Assembly (NCBI GenBank): GCA_947630135.1
Contig: CANRGH010000005.1
Coordinates: 1 to 64,000, forward strand
Source of the DNA: an uncultured Monoglobus sp.
Lineage (GTDB): Bacteria; Bacillota; Clostridia; Monoglobales; Monoglobaceae
DNA length: 64,000 nucleotides
Reading direction: 5' to 3'
The position numbers and the translations under genes were made by a program. Below, piece by piece: positions 24,973 through 34,371 of this stretch (positions are counted from its first letter, which is position 1; each line of letters opens with the position of its first letter). The notes beneath the pieces are model-generated. The model saw nothing but the letters and a program-made list of their open reading frames with translations, was not told the DNA's origin and did no database searches.

Positions 24973-25757
24973 AAAAGCTCCTCCTTTACTTTGCTGTACA
25001 AGCCGGATTCTACCCAGTTAAACAACTGCACCGCTCTATCGGCATTCCACGGAGCATCATTATCCAGCGTCTTGGCGCTTCGCGATACCTGTGAGAAGCC
25101 GCCCATACTGCGAAATTCCTCGCTTTGAACCATACGCTCCTCGATCGTTCGCGCGTTCATACCGGGCGCTGTTTCGGGAATATTTCCGTAATCTATCAGT
25201 TTCATAACGAGCTCGTAATCATCGCTGTATATCATTCTTGCCCTGTCATATGTATAGTATCTCTGTTTTGACCAGTAATACAGCGGAGCCGCAAGAAGCG
25301 CTTTCGGAACAGGCAAAGCGCCGCCATATGAATTGACCACCATCTGGAGCATTGACATGACCCCGTGACCCGCTTTTATCCCGGCAATATCTGAAACAAG
25401 GAAAACTTCCAATTCTCTTTCGCTCATTTCCTCAAAAGCAGTCGAACTAATCAGGATTTTAGGGGTCTCCACCCCGAAAACGTTAGTTTTTATATAATAA
25501 TTCCTTGTAACATATATATCGGGTATTTTTTTTACATCAAAGCGCTCGCATATTTTTCGGTAGATATCATATACCTTTGGAGCGTTTTTCTCGGTTATTT
25601 TCAGCATCGACGAGAAAAGCATAAAGTCATAAAACCTTTCTATGCCGTTCTTCGACACAAATTTCATCAATTTCCCTATCCCCGGCACCTTGTTAATGCG
25701 GTCCAAAGCGGCCTTATCCTCGGGATAAAGATATGATTCAACAGGTATTGTGCTCAT
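24969..25757 (-). CDS. M48-like protein without catalytic motif (paralogue 2)
   Basis: A 262-residue homologue of the next gene. It starts MSTIPVESYLYPEDKAALD and has the same middle and C-terminal layout, but the position of HELGH reads SDIAG (EVFLVSDIAGIKAGHG) and the downstream motif is TYDRARM instead of TADRAGM. Zinc binding and proteolysis are therefore not expected; it may be a regulatory or scaffold subunit of the active copy. ATG 25757 has AAGGATG at correct spacing; the ATG at 25766 overlaps that site. It is coupled to the active copy by a 4-base overlap. Confidence 0.82.
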   Translation of the reverse strand: MSTIPVESYLYPEDKAALDRINKVPGIGKLMKFVSKNGIERFYDFMLFSSMLKITEKNAPKVYDIYRKICERFDVKKIPDIYVTRNYYIKTNVFGVETPKILISSTAFEEMSERELEVFLVSDIAGIKAGHGVMSMLQMVVNSYGGALPVPKALLAAPLYYWSKQRYYTYDRARMIYSDDYELVMKLIDYGNIPETAPGMNARTIEERMVQSEEFRSMGGFSQVSRSAKTLDNDAPWNADRAVQLFNWVESGLYSKVKEELL

Positions 25758-25806
25758 AATAATCATCCTTTCTATGTTATGGAAACAAGCTCAGCTTGTC
25801 CTTTAA

Positions 25807-26613
25807 TTAAGTGTGAGCCGCAATAACGCGGCCGTATTCACCGGAATTATACCAGTTGAACAGCTCGACAAAACGCTCGTTTGCCCATGACCTTCTTCCG
25901 CTAAGCAAGGTATTGTTAACGTGTCCGACATTCTCGGGTAGCGACTTCTTTCTCTCGGTTTCAAGCGTGATCTGCTCCGCCCGGTCGTTAATATCAATAT
26001 CATTGATATATCTGAAAGGAATACCGGACAGCAGACCAATATATTTCATAGCCGCCTCATAGTCCTGACAGGCCAGCAATCCGCCGCGGTCTATTGTCAT
26101 TTGCGATTTTCTACGCCACTGTCCCAGCGGATACAAAAGAGCTTTTCCGGCAATCGGAATAGCATTCGTAAAATTAACAAGCGAATCGGACAGCTTGAAC
26201 ATTTTCAGCATGCCGCCCTTCAACATTGTTATTCCCTGTCCGAAAAGAAATAAAATCATCTCGTCGGAAAATTTTTTAATAATAATATCGGAAATCAACA
26301 CCATCGGGACATCGATCCCGGCGACTTCAATGCGCGGTTTATAAGACCTCGTGCAGAATAAGTCAATGTCGCCGTCATAATCAAGAACGGTTTTGGCTGT
26401 ATCCATAAGCTTAAAAATTCTCGGCGCATTATCCGGCGTCAGCCTGACACAGCTGCCCAGATATTCAATTCTGTCATTATATTTGCTTTCAAATTTTTCC
26501 ATCCATTCGCCTAATTTCCCGGCCGGAAGAACATTTTCGACAGCTTTAAAGGCCTTCTCATCCTCGCTGTGGCGATATTCCGAAACCTCTAATCCTTTTA
26601 AAGCAACCGGCAT
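25807..26613 (-). CDS. M48-like protein without catalytic motif (paralogue 1)
   Basis: A 268-residue homologue of the two following genes, recognised by YRHSEDEKAFKAV at the start, the YLGSCVRLTPDNAPRIF block and the RRKSQMTIDRGGLLA segment that corresponds to RKSELTADRAGM of the active copy. The HELGH position is GQGIT (LFLFGQGITMLKGG), so it is also predicted to be inactive. It is the most diverged of the three. The gene begins 3 bases after the stop of the tail-anchored protein gene, with a G-rich ribosome-binding site. Confidence 0.8.
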   Translation of the reverse strand: MPVALKGLEVSEYRHSEDEKAFKAVENVLPAGKLGEWMEKFESKYNDRIEYLGSCVRLTPDNAPRIFKLMDTAKTVLDYDGDIDLFCTRSYKPRIEVAGIDVPMVLISDIIIKKFSDEMILFLFGQGITMLKGGMLKMFKLSDSLVNFTNAIPIAGKALLYPLGQWRRKSQMTIDRGGLLACQDYEAAMKYIGLLSGIPFRYINDIDINDRAEQITLETERKKSLPENVGHVNNTLLSGRRSWANERFVELFNWYNSGEYGRVIAAHT

Positions 26614-26616
26614 TTG

Positions 26617-27612
26617 TTAACCCCCCTTTTTTATCTTAAATATCAAAACTATCAGTACTATCACCAGCACGGCAATTATTGCGGCGGCAGCGCGAAGAAA
26701 ACTTTTGCTTTTTGAAAGTTCTTTTGCAAGTCTGCGTATTTCATTTTCGGCCGCATAAACCTTTTTTTTCAATTCGTTTGCCATCATTTCCGATGCTTTA
26801 AGAGTTTCATTCAACTTATCATTACTTTTCTGAGCGTCTTCAACGGTCGGTTTTTTTTTCGCGGTGATTTCTGTGAAAGCTTTGCCGACATTGGAATTTA
26901 TGTTCGCATCTTGTACATTTTCCGGTTTTAACACATTTCCTTTAGCGCCGCTGTCCGCCGTTTTAGCGGATCGAACCGCGTCCCCGAAACTGTTTTTGCT
27001 ATTCATTATAAGATTTTTGTACTCATTGTAGGAAATTAAAACGTTGGGTTTCAACAGCTTGTTAACTTTATTTTGCTCACAGAAGTAAGCCCAGTCCGCG
27101 TCAAGCGCGACAGCGCTAACTTGTTTGTCAAAATTCACTTTATAGCTTGACACGTTCATTTTTCCGGCGTTTACGCATTCCTCTATCAGACGCTCAAGCA
27201 AATCAAAATTAACGGTATATCCCGCTGTGTTGCGGCAAAGCTCCAGCATGTCACACATCATACGTGCGGCCGCGTTATAGTATTTCAAAAAACCCTCGGC
27301 AAGATACTTCAATTCAAGAGCGTCGCCGTCACCTCCGCTGAAAGCGCAGTTCATATATACCTTTCTGCCAAGCTCATCCAACTGCTTTTGGGGATTTGTG
27401 TAATCAATGCTCTTAAAAACAACATAGTTCATGTCCGTGGCGGCTCGTCCCGCGATAAACGTCGCTCCGCTGTGTGTCCACAAATTCGAAATGATCTCGG
27501 GAATAACTCTGCGGCTGCTGTGAATGACCTCCCGTTTTTCGCGGTCGACATATGTCATCTGGTATCCGACAGCCGAACCGTTGTAGGAACAATATAAATA
27601 AACTTTGATCAT
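26617..27612 (-). CDS. Tail-anchored protein with LYCSYN N-terminal domain and coiled coil
   Basis: A 331-residue protein of unknown family. Residues 1 to about 200 form a domain that starts IKVYLYCSYNGSAVGYQ and is related to the N-terminus of the upstream gene's product. A polar linker follows, then a predicted coiled coil (about 255-300, NDKLNETLKASEMMANELKKK) and a single C-terminal membrane helix (FLRAAAAIIAVLVIVLIVLI) with a KIKKGG tail, so the bulk faces the cytoplasm. ATGA overlap with the upstream gene and an AAAGGA site support the start. It may recruit the operon's soluble GTPases or peptidases to the membrane. Confidence 0.72.
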   Translation of the reverse strand: MIKVYLYCSYNGSAVGYQMTYVDREKREVIHSSRRVIPEIISNLWTHSGATFIAGRAATDMNYVVFKSIDYTNPQKQLDELGRKVYMNCAFSGGDGDALELKYLAEGFLKYYNAAARMMCDMLELCRNTAGYTVNFDLLERLIEECVNAGKMNVSSYKVNFDKQVSAVALDADWAYFCEQNKVNKLLKPNVLISYNEYKNLIMNSKNSFGDAVRSAKTADSGAKGNVLKPENVQDANINSNVGKAFTEITAKKKPTVEDAQKSNDKLNETLKASEMMANELKKKVYAAENEIRRLAKELSKSKSFLRAAAAIIAVLVIVLIVLIFKIKKGG

Positions 27613-28418
27613 GCGTAAAATTCCTTTCTTTTTCTCTTTTTTCTTCTAATGTGTTTGATCACCTTGTAACCGCATAATAATCCGCCGAAGGCCACAGAGC
27701 CGACGAGTATTTCATTTCGATGATTATCGGCGAAATCGTGCACGTCATCCAGCAAACCGTTTTTCTCATTCGATTTTACGCCCGCGGCCTTGCTATGATG
27801 CGCTCGGCCGCTTCCAAACATTTCATTAAAATACTTCATATCATGTTCCGGTATTACAAACTCATAAGTTTTTGAAATTTTCCTTTCGGACAGTAATTCA
27901 AATGCCGCGGAAAGCTCTTCATCCGTGCAGCCGTAAGGCCCGCTCACAAAGTGCGCCGTTTTGGTTTCCTCAAACTTCGCAAACCTTTTCGCCGACTCCT
28001 CCGAAAGTTCATTCAGCGAATTTATATCTATCAAAAACGGCGCGTTTCCGTCTGACACAGACAGCGAATTTACAATAATGTCCGTAAAACGGTCAAAATC
28101 CGTGTACGCGAAATAGATCAGCGCGCATAGACTGTCAAGATCGCCGCTGTCCGCTCTGACTCCAAAGTTAACGTACCATATGCGCCCCGGAGTGTCGAGG
28201 GATTTTTCTTCGTCAATCGCTTTTATGTTTTTAAGAACCATATAATAGCTTGACAAATCACATCCGAATGCCGAATTTGCTCCCGCGACAGTCATCAGTT
28301 TTCCCACAACGCCGTCGTCGGAATATATCTCCCTTTGAGTTCCGCTTGACAAATCAGCCTCAACACGGCGAAATCCCGTTGGCGATAAATTATAAGAACA
28401 ATATAAATCAAATTTCAT
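27609..28418 (-). CDS. LYCSYN-domain protein with C-terminal basic membrane segment
   Basis: A 269-residue relative of the following gene: MKFDLYCSYNLSPTGFRR parallels IKVYLYCSYNGSAVGYQ, and later blocks (YYMVLKNI, GRIWYVNFG) align too. The C-terminus has one short hydrophobic segment (EILVGSVAFGGLLCGYKVI) and a strongly basic end (RRKKRKRKEF), suggesting peripheral or tail-anchored membrane attachment. I start it at ATG 28418 with GGAGATG at good spacing; an ATG at 28442 has no site. I cannot name the family; the GTPase-associated context resembles computationally described GTPase conflict systems, which is inference. Confidence 0.7.
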   Translation of the reverse strand: MKFDLYCSYNLSPTGFRRVEADLSSGTQREIYSDDGVVGKLMTVAGANSAFGCDLSSYYMVLKNIKAIDEEKSLDTPGRIWYVNFGVRADSGDLDSLCALIYFAYTDFDRFTDIIVNSLSVSDGNAPFLIDINSLNELSEESAKRFAKFEETKTAHFVSGPYGCTDEELSAAFELLSERKISKTYEFVIPEHDMKYFNEMFGSGRAHHSKAAGVKSNEKNGLLDDVHDFADNHRNEILVGSVAFGGLLCGYKVIKHIRRKKRKRKEFYA

Positions 28419-28431
28419 ATTATCATCTCCA

Positions 28432-29514
28432 TTAAATATCATACGGATTTTGAATTATTTTATAACCGTCGCCGGATTTTTTTAATCCCTTGATTGCAAT
28501 ATCATACGATTTGGAAAAAATCTTGTTCCTTAAAAACCATACGCCGATCAGAGTAACCACTAAATTGAAACAAGCAGAAACAGCAGTCAGCAGTATCTTT
28601 ATCGAAGTATTTAATCCATTGTTTTTCGTATTTTTCTTCACCATGTTTCCCACGAAAGCAAGTATGTATAAAATCGGCTGTTCACAATACTTCGGCGAGA
28701 AATAACATGGTTTTTCATAAAATTTATAATACGTCACTTCCGGTCTGTTGCTTAATCCTTTCTCGTTCGAGTTCCTGATTAAACATATATTGTCGTTTTC
28801 ATCCCTCTTAAAATCGTCAAACACAATGGTCCCCATAGTGAGAATAGGTGTAACGGCAATGGTTATTCTGTCTTTTTTGGTGCCGATTTTTAAATAATCG
28901 ATCAGCTTTCCGTAACTGTCCTCGATCTTTTCTGTAACTTCATCCATCCTGTTCTGATAATAGTATTTTTCACATTTCAGCGGGGCAAACAGCAAAAGTT
29001 TGGGCCCATTTTCGCCAAAACCGGATTTCTGCAATAAATTTATAAGCGTACCCACATTGTTAAACACTTGAGAAATCGCCGGTTCTACCTCCATAAGATA
29101 TACTGTGTCAATAGCCACTATTATCACGTCCGCATTTTGGAGCAGGCGGGTCGTTTTGGGATCATGTTGTATGAAAGCCTCACCCCTGACATCATGGAAT
29201 ATAAGATTTGTGATCTTTTTAAGCTTTCTTTTTTGCTGAAGTTCAAGAGAAAACTCATATGTATCATCTTTAGAAGTGGGATTATCGTCCATGGGAAATC
29301 TTTTAGCATTAATATATTCCTGATTTTGATATATCCCTCTTAGTTCAAGCTGCTTATCCTCTATATGTTTTCTCGTTTTATTAATCGCGCTAAGCCTAAA
29401 AGCCGTATGATCACGAATGTCGCTGAAGTTATCGATCATCGAGGCAAGAGTACTTGATTTTCCTGCGCGGCGGGCGCCGTACATTACTACATTAATTACT
29501 CTTTTGTTTTGCAT
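28432..29514 (-). CDS. P-loop GTPase-like protein, paralogue A
   Basis: A 360-residue protein with Walker A GARRAGKSS near residue 13 and a Walker B-like HDVRGE. Family blocks shared with the two upstream paralogues are AIDTVYLME, FAPLKCEKYYY, TPILTMG, YCEQPILYILAF and the terminal DGYKI. No NKxD is seen; KCEKY may take its place. A hydrophobic stretch near residues 305-330 (LTAVSACFNLVVTLIGVWFL) probably crosses the membrane and is absent or weaker in the other two copies. The layout recalls TRAFAC-type double-GTPase families, an assignment that needs a profile search. AGGAGG precedes the ATG; the gene overlaps the upstream one by 23 bases. Confidence 0.8.
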   Translation of the reverse strand: MQNKRVINVVMYGARRAGKSSTLASMIDNFSDIRDHTAFRLSAINKTRKHIEDKQLELRGIYQNQEYINAKRFPMDDNPTSKDDTYEFSLELQQKRKLKKITNLIFHDVRGEAFIQHDPKTTRLLQNADVIIVAIDTVYLMEVEPAISQVFNNVGTLINLLQKSGFGENGPKLLLFAPLKCEKYYYQNRMDEVTEKIEDSYGKLIDYLKIGTKKDRITIAVTPILTMGTIVFDDFKRDENDNICLIRNSNEKGLSNRPEVTYYKFYEKPCYFSPKYCEQPILYILAFVGNMVKKNTKNNGLNTSIKILLTAVSACFNLVVTLIGVWFLRNKIFSKSYDIAIKGLKKSGDGYKIIQNPYDI

Positions 29515-30673
29515 TACCGAATCCTCCTATGTTTAAATGGTCATTAAGTATTTTATAACCATCGCCGGATGTCTTAATTCTTCCCGCGACTTTACTGAGC
29601 TCATGTTCTAAAGATATTCCGTCAGGAGCAATCTTAAGCGCGCTGAGCATGCTGTTTAAGATGCCTTTGTTCCAACCGCTTTTTTCGCTAACTTTAAGGA
29701 TATATGCGAAAACATATATAAGCGGCTGGTCGCAAAATCTCGGTGTATATCTGGCGTAATTACTTCCGATAATTTTCTTTATTTTTTCCGGGTAGTTGTT
29801 ATATTGGCCGGTATAGTGAAATTTCTCCAATTCGCCCGGATTATTACAGTTTTCTTTATTATCAAAATTAAAAAGCTCTATGCCGCCAATGGTCAGTATC
29901 GGCGTAATTGCCGTTGTGCAGTTGCTTTTAAAATAATCTGATTGTGTCAGCGAATCAATAAGCTTTTTATAACCGTTTATCACGGTTTCGTCAACCATCG
30001 TCACCTCATCGGGCAGGCCATAACCGTCGTCTCTTGACATTTGGCCGCGATAATAATACTTTTCGCACTTTATCGGCACAAATAAAACCATTCTGTCTTT
30101 TATATCATCAGTTGTCATTTCGCTTGTGATAAGAAGTTCAATAATATCGGGCTTGTTCATCTGTCCGTGATATTTTCCAAAACGGTTATTTTTTTCGTAC
30201 TGCTCCATAAGACAAGGCGTGTCTATCGCAATCATTATCACATGGCTTTTTTTGATCAATGTTTTGACAAGTTCTCGGTTACCGCTCGTATCCTCGGGTG
30301 AATTGGTCAAAAATTCTCCGGGAAAATCAATAAAATTGACCGCTATTTTTGTGTATTGCGAGCCGATGTTAAGCCCGAATTTATACTCCTTTTTATCAAA
30401 GGTCGGCGCTTGGTCAGCTTTAAAAAACCTGTTTGGATCTATTTGCGTGAAATAATCCATAGTCAAATTATTGCTGATACCATCAAGCTTTGTCTCAAGA
30501 ATAGGATCTAAATTCAGCACAAGGCTCGTTCCGTTAAACGTATTGTTTATATTTTTGTACATAGACGACAAAAGCGTTGATTTTCCGCAGCGCTGAGCAC
30601 CTATCATAAGAACATTGATATTGTGTTCCCCAATTTGTTTCCCAAAATTAAATATCTTATCAATAATCTCCAT
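29492..30673 (-). CDS. P-loop GTPase-like protein, paralogue B
   Basis: A 393-residue paralogue with Walker A GAQRCGKST (about residues 23-31), Walker B FIDFPGEF, AIDTPCLME, FVPIKCEKYYY, TPILTIG, FCDQPLIYVFAY and SGDGYKI near the C-terminus. It has an insertion after KCEKYYY (DDGYGLPDEV) not found in the others. The IDxPGE motif is close to a classical G3 motif (DxxG). It is probably cytoplasmic. AGGAGAT lies before the ATG. Position in the middle of the operon, between two paralogues, argues for a shared complex. Confidence 0.82.
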   Translation of the reverse strand: MEIIDKIFNFGKQIGEHNINVLMIGAQRCGKSTLLSSMYKNINNTFNGTSLVLNLDPILETKLDGISNNLTMDYFTQIDPNRFFKADQAPTFDKKEYKFGLNIGSQYTKIAVNFIDFPGEFLTNSPEDTSGNRELVKTLIKKSHVIMIAIDTPCLMEQYEKNNRFGKYHGQMNKPDIIELLITSEMTTDDIKDRMVLFVPIKCEKYYYRGQMSRDDGYGLPDEVTMVDETVINGYKKLIDSLTQSDYFKSNCTTAITPILTIGGIELFNFDNKENCNNPGELEKFHYTGQYNNYPEKIKKIIGSNYARYTPRFCDQPLIYVFAYILKVSEKSGWNKGILNSMLSALKIAPDGISLEHELSKVAGRIKTSGDGYKILNDHLNIGGFGNAKQKSN

Positions 30674-30745
30674 ATTATATTATCTCCTTTTCATATTATC
30701 GTTTTGTATAATTGTTTAATTTAACTCTGCGGAAATTTCAGATAA

Positions 30746-31852
30746 TTAAACCAGATATCCTCCGCATATGATCCTGTATCCGTCTTTGTCCATGACTTTT
30801 TTTCTCGAGAACTTGCTTATTGCCATAAGCAATCCCGGGTCATCGGGAAATAGTTTAAAGAGCGCCGCCATTTTTGCGAAAAATCCCGTCGAAGATGCCG
30901 CTCCGGTTGATGACTCCCTGTGATAGAGCTTTGTTATAAAAGAAAGCAGGTAACATAGCGGCTGTTCACAGTACATTGGTTTATACTCGGCATTTTTTTT
31001 GCTATATATATATTCGGGCGACATCGGTATTTTCTCGCATTCCCCGTTGGGCCATACCATTTCCGTCGTTATTATTTCGCCGTTTTCGTCGGTTTTAAAG
31101 CCTCTGAATATAATTTCACCAACGGTAAATATAGGAGTCACGACCGCGGCCACATGGGTTTTCAGCTGCGCGCCGCCAAGAAATTCAATAAGTTCCGAAT
31201 AAGCCTTAATGACAGCGTCTGTCACCTCATCCATTCTTCCCTCTTTATTATATTTTTCGCATTTCAAAGGCACAAACAGCACCAACTTGTCGCTTTCAAG
31301 ATTGCTAAAAGCGTCCTTTATAAACTTTGTAACAATCGAAACAGTATTTTTTGCCTCGTTATACCTGCCGTTTTCTTCCATAAGATGCGGTGTGTCTATC
31401 GCGATAATGATCGCGTTTGAATTGTCAACAAACTCTCTCACCTTCTCAGTCTCTGATATAATAAACTCTCCCGGATAGTCTTTCACCACAAGGTCGATCC
31501 TGACATTTTTTCCTTTCACGCCGAATTGGAAATTATAGTCGCGCTCCTCCATGCTTGCTTGTATTCCGGCAGTAGTCACAACATCCGATGTACCGGATTC
31601 GCTGAACATTTTCTGAAGCTCATCTTTTTTCTTCAATATCGCGTCCTCAGTCATGTCAAACTCACTTTCACCCTTAAATGTAGTGAGATACAGCTCTGAC
31701 GTAGAATTCACCTCATTCAAATTATTGAACATCGATGTAAGAATACTTGTCTTTCCAACACCTCTGGCACCCATCATGCAAACCTGCATTTTGGCGTTTT
31801 CCTGCTTTGAGCTGCCGCTGATGAATTGTTTTATTTTATTAAATATAGGCAT
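30746..31852 (-). CDS. P-loop GTPase-like protein, paralogue C
   Basis: A 368-residue paralogue with Walker A GARGVGKTS, Walker B-like KDYPGEF, AIDTPHLME, FVPLKCEKY, TPIFTVG, YCEQPLCYLLSF and DGYRI. A slightly amphipathic N-terminus (MPIFNKIKQFIS) and a charged segment precede the P-loop. It starts 30 bases after the dynamin-like gene, with AAGGAGG at ideal distance from the ATG. It is the best-conserved of the three in G1 and G3 and is a good representative for structure prediction. Confidence 0.82.
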   Translation of the reverse strand: MPIFNKIKQFISGSSKQENAKMQVCMMGARGVGKTSILTSMFNNLNEVNSTSELYLTTFKGESEFDMTEDAILKKKDELQKMFSESGTSDVVTTAGIQASMEERDYNFQFGVKGKNVRIDLVVKDYPGEFIISETEKVREFVDNSNAIIIAIDTPHLMEENGRYNEAKNTVSIVTKFIKDAFSNLESDKLVLFVPLKCEKYNKEGRMDEVTDAVIKAYSELIEFLGGAQLKTHVAAVVTPIFTVGEIIFRGFKTDENGEIITTEMVWPNGECEKIPMSPEYIYSKKNAEYKPMYCEQPLCYLLSFITKLYHRESSTGAASSTGFFAKMAALFKLFPDDPGLLMAISKFSRKKVMDKDGYRIICGGYLV

Positions 31853-31882
31853 TGATCCATCCTCCTTCCGCTAGGTCTGATT

Positions 31883-34261
31883 TTATTTGATGCTCATAAT
31901 AAAGTTCGCACGTTTATTATATTCGTTAAGACTTTCCAGACAATTGGTCCAGTTTCTAAAATTATTCTCTTTCTGCGCATTTTCCGCGATTTTGTCATAC
32001 CATATATTTCCCACGTTTTCACTGTATAATTCAATCCACTCTTCTCTGACACCATCGGCTCTCGTAATTCGGTCAAAGAACTCGTCAGACACCGCGAACA
32101 TTGCCTCGTTAGGCGAGATATAAAACGATTTCATGGCAAACTGAAGATCATTGTTAACATTATTAACAGCGACCATCAGATGATAATATATCGCATCAAA
32201 CATGTCGCCGCTGAAATCCACGTTGGCGAGCTGGGCCGGATTTGCTGTGCTTATCGAATAAAGCGCAGTGCGCACCTTATTCATCATTGTTCCTCTAACC
32301 GTGAACGAAAAACTATACAGGAAGTCAAAAGCGATGATCAGCTGCTTATAATCGCCCATCGCAAGTTGGTTTTCCTTAAACTCCTTAAGCCATTCAAACG
32401 TTTCCCCGCTGTCGGGTTCCGGAATGATCTTGCCCAACAAGCCTTTATCAATAAGAATTTTCGTGATCTTATTCTTAAATTCATTGATAAGTTCGTCGAT
32501 CGACGCGTCGACCTCTATAAACCGCCTTGTGATCTCGGATCTTATCACATCAAGAAAATGACTGTAAATCTCGGTTATTGCCGCAGATCCGTGATTGTTA
32601 TAATATTCCTTGATCGTCTCCTTATCCGGCACAATGGCCAGCATATTGTTCGTGTCGACGATCGCGTCGATCTTCTCTTTGAGAATATCGCAGATCTCGC
32701 CCTTATTGTCGCCCATATCCTTATTCATTTTTCTTAACGCGGGCGTCAATTCGCCGTCGTATGTTTCGTTGATCAAATTATATATAAACGCGGGCCCCTT
32801 TCCGCTTCCGCTTACGCTGTTTTTGATAATATCCGAAACAATGCGACAAATATTTCTGTAAGCGTCATAAGCAGCCTCGGCGTCATCCTTAATGTCCTTG
32901 ACTCTCATATCATCTATCAAGGGCAGATTAATCGTTATCTCGTTGAGCATCGGTATCAGATATTTTTCACGCACATCATCCTCATTTGAGGCGTCAACTA
33001 TTACCCTCATAAAACTGTTGTCTTTCGCTATCTCGTCGAGTTCTTTCTTTATGTACTCGCAGTAATTATTCTGTGTTTCATCACCGTTGACTTTGTTAAT
33101 AAGCATTGACATCCATTTTTCTATATTTCGTTTTTTGAATTCTGTGGTGACTCTGGACAACATATTCGTTTCACCGGCACTAAGTTTCTTGCCTCTCTCC
33201 TGCCTCGGCCTTATAAAGTAGATGATCGAATCGCTTTTATCTCCTATGACCTCGTACATCTTTTTCTCGTCACCCAATGCGGTATCTCCGAGTCCGACCG
33301 TGTCAATAAACCTTATTTTTCCCGCGTCATCGTAATTGAATTTCTTCTTTATACGCGCCTGTTTTACAGCTATATATTTGTAAAATTTTTTATAATCAGA
33401 CTCTTCTTTTCCTTTTTGCATTTTTCCGTTATTCTGCGCAACGAATGTCATAATTTCATCCTCGTCCGTAAGCGTTATCGGCTCACTGCCGATATATTTC
33501 TTCCATTCGCTGTAATTGTCCACATATCTTTCTCTAAAATTATTTTTAAGAGAATTCTTATGAGTGTCTCCAACATCTAAACCGGAAACCTTGTTATAAT
33601 AATCCGCGATCCCGTTAAGCGACATTATACGGCTGTCGGGGCCGGATATCTCTTTAACGTATTCATTTATCTCCTCAAGCAACTCGTATTCGCTTTTAAA
33701 CGTGAAAATAACCTCAACTCCTTTACCTACGGCGCCGCTGTTCTCGATTGTGGAGCTTGCGCCCGTGCAGTGATCTCCGCTGAATGAGGGGATACATCTG
33801 TTGTCGAGACCCGTAAGTGATTGGAGCAGCCTGCTCTTTCCCGCGCCCGCCTCGCCGACAACCGAAATGTTTATATAATCCTTGTCGAAACGCCGCTCAA
33901 GCTCACGGTATTTTTCAAGCAGACTGTCGGCTTTTTCCGTAAACGAGTCGGTTGAAAGGGCGCGCAATCCGACAGCCATCTCGGGATTATCCTTGAAAAG
34001 CTTGTAATACTTAGAATTTTTGTTAGGCTCTCCCTTTTCATCCAGCACATCGACCTTAAGCCGATCAAGTTCCTCGACTTTTTCGATCGCTTCCGTGATG
34101 GCCTTAATTTTATTCCGGATCTGCGGCAGCAGCGTTTCTTTACGAGTTTTGATTATCTTATCGATTTTCTCGGTTATTGTTTTCTCCAATTCAGTTCTCG
34201 TGCCCGCAGAACTTGCGCCGTTGACTGTTTCATTTACACTCGTTATCGTTTTCTCATCCAT
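31883..34261 (-). CDS. Dynamin-like large GTPase
   Basis: A 792-residue protein with an N-terminal helical region (about 20-130), a GTPase domain (about 130-430) and a long helical C-terminal half. G1 is GEAGAGKSR, the probable G2 threonine is in HCTGASSTIE, G3 is DTVGLGDT and G4 is INKVNGDE. The helix-GTPase-helix layout is that of bacterial dynamin-like proteins, which bend or fuse membranes, and some of which protect against phage or membrane damage. No clear membrane helix is present, so it would bind lipid peripherally or via partners. AGGAGAG precedes the ATG. It follows the DUF445 gene by 110 bases and leads the three small GTPases. Confidence 0.8.
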   Translation of the reverse strand: MDEKTITSVNETVNGASSAGTRTELEKTITEKIDKIIKTRKETLLPQIRNKIKAITEAIEKVEELDRLKVDVLDEKGEPNKNSKYYKLFKDNPEMAVGLRALSTDSFTEKADSLLEKYRELERRFDKDYINISVVGEAGAGKSRLLQSLTGLDNRCIPSFSGDHCTGASSTIENSGAVGKGVEVIFTFKSEYELLEEINEYVKEISGPDSRIMSLNGIADYYNKVSGLDVGDTHKNSLKNNFRERYVDNYSEWKKYIGSEPITLTDEDEIMTFVAQNNGKMQKGKEESDYKKFYKYIAVKQARIKKKFNYDDAGKIRFIDTVGLGDTALGDEKKMYEVIGDKSDSIIYFIRPRQERGKKLSAGETNMLSRVTTEFKKRNIEKWMSMLINKVNGDETQNNYCEYIKKELDEIAKDNSFMRVIVDASNEDDVREKYLIPMLNEITINLPLIDDMRVKDIKDDAEAAYDAYRNICRIVSDIIKNSVSGSGKGPAFIYNLINETYDGELTPALRKMNKDMGDNKGEICDILKEKIDAIVDTNNMLAIVPDKETIKEYYNNHGSAAITEIYSHFLDVIRSEITRRFIEVDASIDELINEFKNKITKILIDKGLLGKIIPEPDSGETFEWLKEFKENQLAMGDYKQLIIAFDFLYSFSFTVRGTMMNKVRTALYSISTANPAQLANVDFSGDMFDAIYYHLMVAVNNVNNDLQFAMKSFYISPNEAMFAVSDEFFDRITRADGVREEWIELYSENVGNIWYDKIAENAQKENNFRNWTNCLESLNEYNKRANFIMSIK

Positions 34262-34371
34262 AATATTCTCTCCTTCATAATATATTAATCAGCCGTTTAT
34301 ACGGCCAAAAACTCGGTTTTTACATATTTTTATTGATCCGATCATATTTGTGTTTCGTCAGCGGCGGCCAA

